From assembly GCF_020860125.1 (NCBI RefSeq), contig NZ_JAJBUX010000091.1:1-19731 (forward strand): a stretch of 19,731 nt of DNA, given 5' to 3'. The notes under the pieces were generated by a model, which had not been told where the DNA came from, searched no databases, and saw nothing but the letters and a program-made list of their open reading frames with translations. The stretch comes from Cloacibacillus sp. GTDB lineage: Bacteria > Synergistota > Synergistia > Synergistales > Synergistaceae. A program made the position numbers and the translations under genes. Below, in pieces: positions 15,339-19,731 of the stretch (its first letter is position 1; each line of letters begins with the position of its first letter).

Positions 15339-16624
15339 AAATATACTGCTTAACGCTTGGCTGTGCTAAAAACCGGGTGGACAGCGAATGCCTTGCCGGC
15401 GCGCTCACCGCCGCGGGCCATGAGCTCGTCTCCTCGGTGGAGGAGGCTGAATGTGCTCTGGTCAATACCTGCGGCTTCATCCGTCCCGCGGTTGAGGAGA
15501 GTGTCGCGGCTATACTGGACCTCGAAGAGCTTAAAAGGGATAAGAAGTTAAAGAAGATCGGCGTTGTCGGCTGCCTTGTGAACCGGTACGAGGGAGACCT
15601 TGTCTCGGAGGTGCCGCTGGTGGATTTCTGGGCGAGGACGGAGGACTGGAAATTTGTCCTCGATCAGCTCAGGACTCCCGGAGACGACGAACGCCACCGG
15701 GGAACGCTCCCATCGTCGTCCAAATATACCCGCTACCTTAAAATAAGCGAGGGCTGCGGCAACCGCTGCACATACTGCGCCATCCCTGGTATTCGCGGTC
15801 CGCTACGCAGCCTGCCGCCGGAGGTCATTGTCAAAGAGGCCTGCCAGCTCGCGGAAGAGGGTGCGCGTGAACTCTGCGTCGTCGGTCAGGACCTTACAGT
15901 CTACGGCACTGATATTGACGGCAGGCCTCGTCTGATAGAACTGCTTGACGCCCTTGAAAGCTCGCTGCCGCCCGATCTTTGGATCAGGCTGCTCTACCTT
16001 CACCCCTCGCGTGTCGACAGCGCTCTCCTTGAGCGTGTCGCCGCGGGAAGGCAGGTCATCCCTTACCTTGACATCCCGGTGCAGCACGGAGACCCGGAGA
16101 TACTCGCGGCGATGAACCGCGGTATCGCTCCGGAGTCCCTGCGCGCGATATTCAGCACGGCGCGCGCGATAAATCCCGACTTTGCGCTGCGCACCACCTG
16201 CATGATTGGTTTTCCAGGAGAAAAGAAGCGGCACTTTGACAACCTGATGAACTTTGTCGCGGAGGTGCGCTTTGACAGGATGGGCGCCTTTACCTTTTTT
16301 CCCGAAGAAGATACCGCGGCGGCGGAAATGGCGGGGCAGGTCTCCGAGCGGACAAAGAATAGACGTCTCGGCGAGCTCATGCGCCTCCAGGAGGAGATAT
16401 CGTTCGAGCGCCAGCGGCAATTTGTCGGGAGAGAGTTAAAGGTACTGGTGGAAAAGATAGACATAAAAGAGGGCTATGCCGAGGGGCGTTCCTTCCGCGA
16501 GGCTCCCGAGGTGGACGGAATAATAGAGATACGCGGCATAAGAGAAGATCTGAAAGAGGGCGACATTGTGACTGTGCGCGTAACAGAGGCGATGCCGCAC
16601 GATATGACGGGAGAAGAGATATGA
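15335..16624 (+). CDS. rimO: Ribosomal protein S12 methylthiotransferase RimO
   Basis: This 429-residue radical-SAM enzyme adds a methylthio group to the conserved Asp of ribosomal protein S12. The N-terminal methylthiotransferase domain carries the three cluster-binding cysteines C10 (GCAKNRVDSE), C46 (NTCGF) and C80 (VVGCL). The radical-SAM CX3CX2C motif is C141, C145, C148 (EGCGNRCTYCAIP). The C-terminal TRAM domain (about 360-429) completes the usual order. The GCAKNRVDSE motif and short N-terminus separate RimO from the tRNA-modifying MiaB. The ATG is within ATGA overlapping the previous stop and has no visible ribosome site of its own, suggesting strict coupling to the asparaginase-like gene. 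The 3' end overlaps pgpA by ATGA. Confidence 0.95.
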   Translation: MKIYCLTLGCAKNRVDSECLAGALTAAGHELVSSVEEAECALVNTCGFIRPAVEESVAAILDLEELKRDKKLKKIGVVGCLVNRYEGDLVSEVPLVDFWARTEDWKFVLDQLRTPGDDERHRGTLPSSSKYTRYLKISEGCGNRCTYCAIPGIRGPLRSLPPEVIVKEACQLAEEGARELCVVGQDLTVYGTDIDGRPRLIELLDALESSLPPDLWIRLLYLHPSRVDSALLERVAAGRQVIPYLDIPVQHGDPEILAAMNRGIAPESLRAIFSTARAINPDFALRTTCMIGFPGEKKRHFDNLMNFVAEVRFDRMGAFTFFPEEDTAAAEMAGQVSERTKNRRLGELMRLQEEISFERQRQFVGRELKVLVEKIDIKEGYAEGRSFREAPEVDGIIEIRGIREDLKEGDIVTVRVTEAMPHDMTGEEI

Positions 16625-17109
16625 TACTGACTCCGGAAATGAAGACCTGGTATGGAATGATCGCCACAGTCGGCACCATCGGGCGCTATTCAAAGATGCC
16701 AGGCACCCTGGGCGCCATCGCCGGCACCGTGCTGTGGCTGCTGTTCGGTGGTATCCCGCTGTGGGGCATCGCGGCGGTGGCGGTTATCGGCTGTTACGCC
16801 TCCGACAAATATGAAAAGGCCGCCGGGCGCGAGGACCCGGGTGAGGTCGTGATCGACGAAGTCGTCGGCGTCTGGATATCTTCCTGGGGTTTTGACCTCA
16901 CCTACGCGGTGGTGGCGCTGTTTCTCTTTCGCATCGTCGATATAACCAAACCATTTCCGGTCAAAGAATTTGAACGGCTTCCCGGAGGCGTCGGCATCAT
17001 GGCCGACGATATCGCGGGCGGCGTGATGGTCAACCTGCTCCTGCACTTTATACACTGGCTTCTGTTTGCGGGAGGGCTGACAATAATTCTGGGGGTGATA
17101 GGAAAATGA
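16621..17109 (+). CDS. pgpA: Phosphatidylglycerophosphatase A
   Basis: This 162-residue membrane protein dephosphorylates phosphatidylglycerol phosphate to phosphatidylglycerol in phospholipid synthesis. Family motifs are clear: GRYSKMPGTLGAIAG (21-35), the acidic DPGEVVIDEVVG block (about 72-83), FRIVDITKPFP and ERLPGGVGIMADDIAGG (about 118-134), with several hydrophobic helices between. The length is normal. It overlaps rimO by four bases upstream and pncC by four bases downstream (ATGA at both junctions). Linkage of pgpA with the CinA-type amidase is common in bacteria. Confidence 0.93.
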   Translation: MILTPEMKTWYGMIATVGTIGRYSKMPGTLGAIAGTVLWLLFGGIPLWGIAAVAVIGCYASDKYEKAAGREDPGEVVIDEVVGVWISSWGFDLTYAVVALFLFRIVDITKPFPVKEFERLPGGVGIMADDIAGGVMVNLLLHFIHWLLFAGGLTIILGVIGK

Positions 17110-17618
17110 CGGGCAAACTTGACGTGTTAGCCGCCGCAGTGATAAAAAACTTTCGTGAGCGCGGCCTTTCGCTCTCCCTGGCCGAATCATGCACCGGCGG
17201 GATGATCGCCGCCGCGCTGACCGGTATTCCAGGAGCCTCCGATATCTTCTGGGGCTCCGCCGTGACATATATAAACAGCGCGAAAGAGCATATCCTCGGC
17301 GTCTCGGAGGCGACCCTTGAAAGGCACGGTGCGGTCAGCGAAGAATGCGCGCGCGAAATGGCCGAAGGCTCCCGCAGAATATATGGCGCGGACGTCGCGA
17401 TGAGCGTGACCGGCATCGCCGGTCCCGGAGGCGGCTCGGAGGCCAAGCCGGTCGGCACCGTCTGGTTCGGCTTCAGCTCACGGAAGGGCACGGAGGCGTT
17501 TTGCCGCCGCTTTGAGGGAGACAGGGAGGCCGTCCGCCGGCAGACCGTTGAACAGGTCCTAGCATGCCTGATCGAAAAATGCGCCGCCGAAGATGTGCGC
17601 GGCGAAGGCGTGGAATAA
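17106..17618 (+). CDS. pncC: Nicotinamide-nucleotide amidohydrolase PncC (CinA C-terminal domain)
   Basis: This 170-residue stand-alone CinA C-terminal domain hydrolyses nicotinamide mononucleotide to nicotinate mononucleotide in NAD recycling. Visible motifs are LSLAESCTGGMIAAALT with the nucleophile-region Ser, AVTYINSAKEHILGV with the conserved Lys, GAVSEECAREMAEG, and the SVTGIAGPGGGSEAKPVGTVWFG loop. The N-terminal MoCF/COG1058 domain found in full-length CinA is absent, so this is the short form. AGGAAA precedes the ATG, which overlaps the pgpA stop. The TAA stop overlaps an ATG (TAATG at 17616-17620) that opens the disrupted frame of the next gene. Confidence 0.92.
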   Translation: MTGKLDVLAAAVIKNFRERGLSLSLAESCTGGMIAAALTGIPGASDIFWGSAVTYINSAKEHILGVSEATLERHGAVSEECAREMAEGSRRIYGADVAMSVTGIAGPGGGSEAKPVGTVWFGFSSRKGTEAFCRRFEGDREAVRRQTVEQVLACLIEKCAAEDVRGEGVE

Positions 17619-17653
17619 TGGGAAGCTGAATCCCACCGCTTGCGGGAAGGCTC

Positions 17654-18205
17654 CTGCGTACATTCATCTGCGTAAAACTTCCGCCGGAACACATTGAAGC
17701 TCTCGGAGAATGGCTTGCCGCGAAAAAAGCCGTCGGTGCCGGAATAAGATGGGTCGCGCCAAAGACCATTCACATCACCCTTAAATTCTGCGGCGAGATA
17801 CATCCCGATATGGTCGAAGCGATCGCGAGGCTGTTGGAAAAAGAGAATCTCGGCGGCACGATAGAACTCTCGGTGGAGGGAGTTGGCGGATTTCCGAGGC
17901 TGTGCGCGCCAAAAGTCATCTGGACCGGCATTTGTGGAGAGACCGACAAACTGAGAAAACTCCAACAAAAGACCGAAGAGTGCGCCTTCCGGTGCGGCGT
18001 GGCGAAAGAATGGCGGAAATTCTCGCCCCACATCACGCTGGGCCGCCGTAACGAACAGAGTCCGCTGCCGGATGAATTAGTCAGGATAATAGAAAAAGAT
18101 AAGATCGAACTTCCGGCCTGGTCCGTGAAAGAGATCATTATGATGAAAAGCGAGCTTACGCCTAGAGGCCCTATCTACACGCCGTTAAAATATTTTGCGC
18201 TGTAG
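17654..18205 (+). CDS. thpR: RNA 2',3'-cyclic phosphodiesterase / 2'-5' RNA ligase with a non-canonical start
   Basis: This 2H-phosphoesterase-family protein probably opens 2',3'-cyclic phosphates of RNA. Both catalytic motifs are present: HITL in PKTIHITLKFCGEI (start at 17771) and HITLGRR near 18030. The frame has no ATG, GTG or TTG before 17810, and a start there would delete the first catalytic motif. The in-frame ATG at 17618, overlapping the pncC stop, is closed by TGA at 17627 after three codons. I place the start at CTG 17654, giving (M)RTFICVKLPPEHIEAL, exactly the usual family N-terminus, and 183 residues, the usual length. A purine-rich GGGAAGG lies just upstream at close spacing. 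A nonsense mutation in an older start, a sequence error or UGA recoding are alternatives. Confidence 0.7.
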   Translation: MRTFICVKLPPEHIEALGEWLAAKKAVGAGIRWVAPKTIHITLKFCGEIHPDMVEAIARLLEKENLGGTIELSVEGVGGFPRLCAPKVIWTGICGETDKLRKLQQKTEECAFRCGVAKEWRKFSPHITLGRRNEQSPLPDELVRIIEKDKIELPAWSVKEIIMMKSELTPRGPIYTPLKYFAL

Positions 18206-18222
18206 ATAAACTCTGATATAAT
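18194..18222 (+). promoter_or_regulatory. Promoter of recA
   Basis: A perfect -10 TATAAT (18217-18222) lies 17 bases after TTTGCG (18194-18199), or 16 after TTGCGC, a weak -35. It overlaps the end of the upstream gene. No LexA-like operator of the Gram-positive (GAAC...GTTC) or enterobacterial (CTGT...ACAG) type is visible here. Confidence 0.5.
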
Positions 18223-18271
18223 TACCAATGAAATCAAAAAGTAATAATTTAAGAAAATTGGAGGCATAGAG

Positions 18272-19411
18272 ATGGCAAAAAAAGCACCGGTAACCAAAGA
18301 GGACATATTGGCGCAGGCGCTTGGCGAAATAAGAGGGAAATTTGGCGACGGCTCCATCATGCGTCTCGGTGACGAGGTGCAGCACGCGGTGGAGGTCATC
18401 TCAAGCGGTATCCTTCCCCTCGATGTCGCCCTTGGCATCGGCGGCGTTCCGCGTGGGCGCGTCGTGGAAATATTTGGCCCTGAGGGCGGCGGAAAGACCA
18501 CCATTGCCCTTCACATACTTGCCGAGGCGCAGAAAGCTGGCGGTATCGCGGCCTTTATCGACGCAGAACATGCGCTTGACCCCCGCCTTGCTGCGGCGCT
18601 TGGCGTCGACACCGCGAACCTCTACCTCTCGCAGCCCGACAGCGGAGAGCAGGCCTTCTACATACTGGACACCTTAGTTCGCAGCGGCGCGCTCGATCTT
18701 GTCGTCGTCGACTCGGTGGCGGCGCTTACCCCACAGGCGGAAATAGACGGAAAAATGGGCGAGGGCAGCAACCAGGTTGGTCTTCACGCGCGCCTCATGA
18801 GCTACGCGCTGCGCCGCCTCACCTCGGCGATCGCCAAAAGCAAAACGACCGTTATCTTTATCAACCAGCTGAGGGCGCAGATAAGCTCCGGATACAGCCA
18901 GGGACCGACCGAAACCACGACCGGCGGCCGCGCGCTGAAATTCTACAGCTCAGTCAGAATAGAAGTTCGCCGCGGCAAACAGGTTACCCAGGGAGACACT
19001 GTGATAGGGCACGAGCTCTACATAAAAGTCGTGAAAAACAAACAGGCGCCCCCCTTCCGCACGGCGCACACAACCCTCATCTATGGCAAGGGCGTGACCA
19101 AGGCCATCGCCGTGCTCGACATGGCGCTCGACCGTGAGGTCGTGAAACGTAAAGGTTCCTGGCTCGCGTATAAGGGCGAGACGCTCGGGCAGGGTAAAGA
19201 GACCGTCGCAAACTACTTGTCAGAGCACCCCGAGCTCATGGAGGACATAAAAAAAGATGTCCTGCGCAAGGTTGCCGAGGGGCTTGGATTGATAGACGAA
19301 CCTGAACACGAAGACCACGAAGATTCAGCGCTGGAAGACAGCGTCGAGGCGCTTCTTGAAGAGGGCGTCCTTAAACTCGACATAACGGAAGAGCCAGAAG
19401 AGGACGAATAG
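18272..19411 (+). CDS. recA: Recombinase RecA
   Basis: This 379-residue DNA-strand-exchange ATPase acts in recombinational repair and SOS induction. The core is canonical in order: Walker A at 69-77, the FIDAEHALDP block with catalytic Glu99, Walker B LDLVVVDSVAALTP (141-154), loop L1 (about 157-171) and loop L2 (about 199-219, ending TETTTGG). Three departures stand out. Walker A reads GPEGGGKTT rather than GPESSGKTT. L1 (DGKMGEGSNQVGL) is about two residues longer than in E. coli. L2 (RAQISSGYSQGPTETTTGG) is also about two residues longer and has Tyr near the usual Phe. The C-terminal tail (about 345-379) is strongly acidic, as in many RecA proteins. The ATG has TTGGAGG seven bases upstream. 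It has its own promoter and terminator. Confidence 0.96.
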   Translation: MAKKAPVTKEDILAQALGEIRGKFGDGSIMRLGDEVQHAVEVISSGILPLDVALGIGGVPRGRVVEIFGPEGGGKTTIALHILAEAQKAGGIAAFIDAEHALDPRLAAALGVDTANLYLSQPDSGEQAFYILDTLVRSGALDLVVVDSVAALTPQAEIDGKMGEGSNQVGLHARLMSYALRRLTSAIAKSKTTVIFINQLRAQISSGYSQGPTETTTGGRALKFYSSVRIEVRRGKQVTQGDTVIGHELYIKVVKNKQAPPFRTAHTTLIYGKGVTKAIAVLDMALDREVVKRKGSWLAYKGETLGQGKETVANYLSEHPELMEDIKKDVLRKVAEGLGLIDEPEHEDHEDSALEDSVEALLEEGVLKLDITEEPEEDE

Positions 19412-19463
19412 CATATTAACGTTAAGATTGCCTAAAAAAAACAAAAAAATAATGAAAGAATTT

Positions 19464-19500
19464 ACGGCGTTATTTCAGATGAAATGACGCCGTTCTTCTT
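19464..19500 (+). terminator. Intrinsic terminator of recA
   Basis: A 14-bp stem with one G-U pair (19464-19477 with 19480-19493, ACGGCGTTATTTCA with its complement) is followed by TCTTCTT. It lies about 50 bases past the recA stop. The surrounding 19412-19605 stretch is AT-rich, and I see no gene in it. Confidence 0.75.
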
Positions 19501-19605
19501 AAATGTCAATTAACTGCCCAACAATAAAACAGTAAAAACGCCTATAGTTTTGGAATAAATACATATAGATTTCTTAAATGTCATAAATCGTTAAACTTGT
19601 ATGTG

Positions 19606-19633
19606 TTGACATAATTTTTTCGCATGATATACT
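19606..19633 (+). promoter_or_regulatory. Strong sigma-70-type promoter at the right edge
   Basis: A consensus -35 TTGACA (19606-19611) and a -10 TATACT (19628-19633) are separated by 16 bases. The predicted start, about 19640, coincides with the first stem of the structured leader at 19638-19681. Confidence 0.65.
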
Positions 19634-19637
19634 TCCT

Positions 19638-19681
19638 CTTGCACTCTTCGAGACGGCGATGCCGAAACGAAAAAGTGCGAG
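19638..19681 (+). promoter_or_regulatory. Structured RNA leader hairpin of unknown type
   Basis: The transcript would fold into one long hairpin. The base stem is 8 bp (19638-19645 with 19674-19681, one G-U). Next comes a 4-bp stem UUCG/CGAA (19647-19650 with 19668-19671), then a symmetrical AGA/AAA internal loop. A CGGC/GCCG stem (19654-19657 with 19661-19664) ends in a GAU triloop. The 3' strand ends 4 bases before an ATG, so it could mask a ribosome site. It matches no riboswitch class I can recall; a small RNA is another option. Confidence 0.45.
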
Positions 19682-19685
19682 CACC

Positions 19686-19731
19686 ATGACAAAAAGAATA
19701 CAGAGAGAGCAAAAGAAACATACACCGGATC
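19686..19731 (+). CDS. Possible 5' end of a further gene, cut by the window edge
   Basis: An ATG at 19686 opens a frame of 15 codons to the end of the window, with a very basic, polar start (MTKRIQREQKKHTPD). The only upstream purine stretch (GCGAG) is weak and lies inside the leader hairpin. Position after a strong promoter favours a gene, but the frame is too short to identify and could be chance. Confidence 0.3.
   Translation, partial: MTKRIQREQKKHTPD

Noticed and set aside
17618..17665. UGA at 17627 as a selenocysteine codon in the ThpR-type gene
   Set aside because: No convincing SECIS-like hairpin follows, the residue would fall before the conserved N-terminus, and family members need no Cys or Sec there. 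CTG initiation or a nonsense change is simpler.
18190..18271. LexA/SOS box upstream of recA
   Set aside because: No match to either well-known consensus; a divergent box cannot be excluded but is not visible.

Overview
The window looks like chromosomal DNA from a member of the Synergistota, probably a Cloacibacillus-like gut anaerobe. The best marker is the C-terminus of the 1,941-residue surface protein, which has the Gly-Cys-Asn-Ser-Gly / hydrophobic helix / basic tail layout of the Synergist-CTERM sorting signal. The genus is an inference; only the phylum-level signal is reasonably supported. I see no rRNA, tRNA, CRISPR array, insertion sequence or prophage gene.

Layout. 18-414 (minus): a 22-codon small ORF directly abutting a Nif11-like small protein gene, closed by a terminator. 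478-6451 (minus): one very large secreted protein (signal peptide, Gly/Tyr-rich repetitive region, EF-hand-like loop, four BIG2-type Ig-like domains, sorting tail) with its own promoter and terminator. An 8-base C tract lies just inside its 5' end, between two competing start codons in different frames. 6615-10705 (minus): a three-gene ABC importer of the ferric/AfuABC-FbpABC superfamily (binding protein, fused double permease, ATPase). An intrinsic terminator sits between the binding protein and permease genes, and a 40-bp dyad lies in the upstream leader. 10813-11488 (plus): a stand-alone type IV prepilin-like gene, sharing a bidirectional terminator with the next operon. 11489-13421 (minus): an ArsB/NhaD-superfamily ion transporter followed by a two-CBS-domain protein. 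13488-14192 (minus): a DedA-family membrane protein.

14263-18205 (plus): a tightly packed housekeeping operon of a degenerate asparaginase-like protein, RimO, PgpA, PncC (CinA C-terminal type) and a ThpR-type 2'-5' RNA ligase/cyclic phosphodiesterase, mostly joined by ATGA or TAATG overlaps. The last gene has no ATG/GTG/TTG start that keeps its first catalytic motif; it seems to start at CTG, or else carries an in-frame TGA. 18194-19500 (plus): recA with its own promoter and terminator, encoding a RecA with an altered Walker A and longer DNA-binding loops. 19606-19731 (plus): a strong promoter, a highly structured leader hairpin and perhaps the start of a further gene cut by the window edge.

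The most notable candidates are the phase-variation-like switch on the surface protein, the small ORF plus Nif11-like pair whose first codons recur after the ABC operon, the non-canonical ThpR start, the asparaginase-like protein lacking its catalytic motifs, and the structured leader at the right edge. None was tested computationally; all come from reading the sequence.
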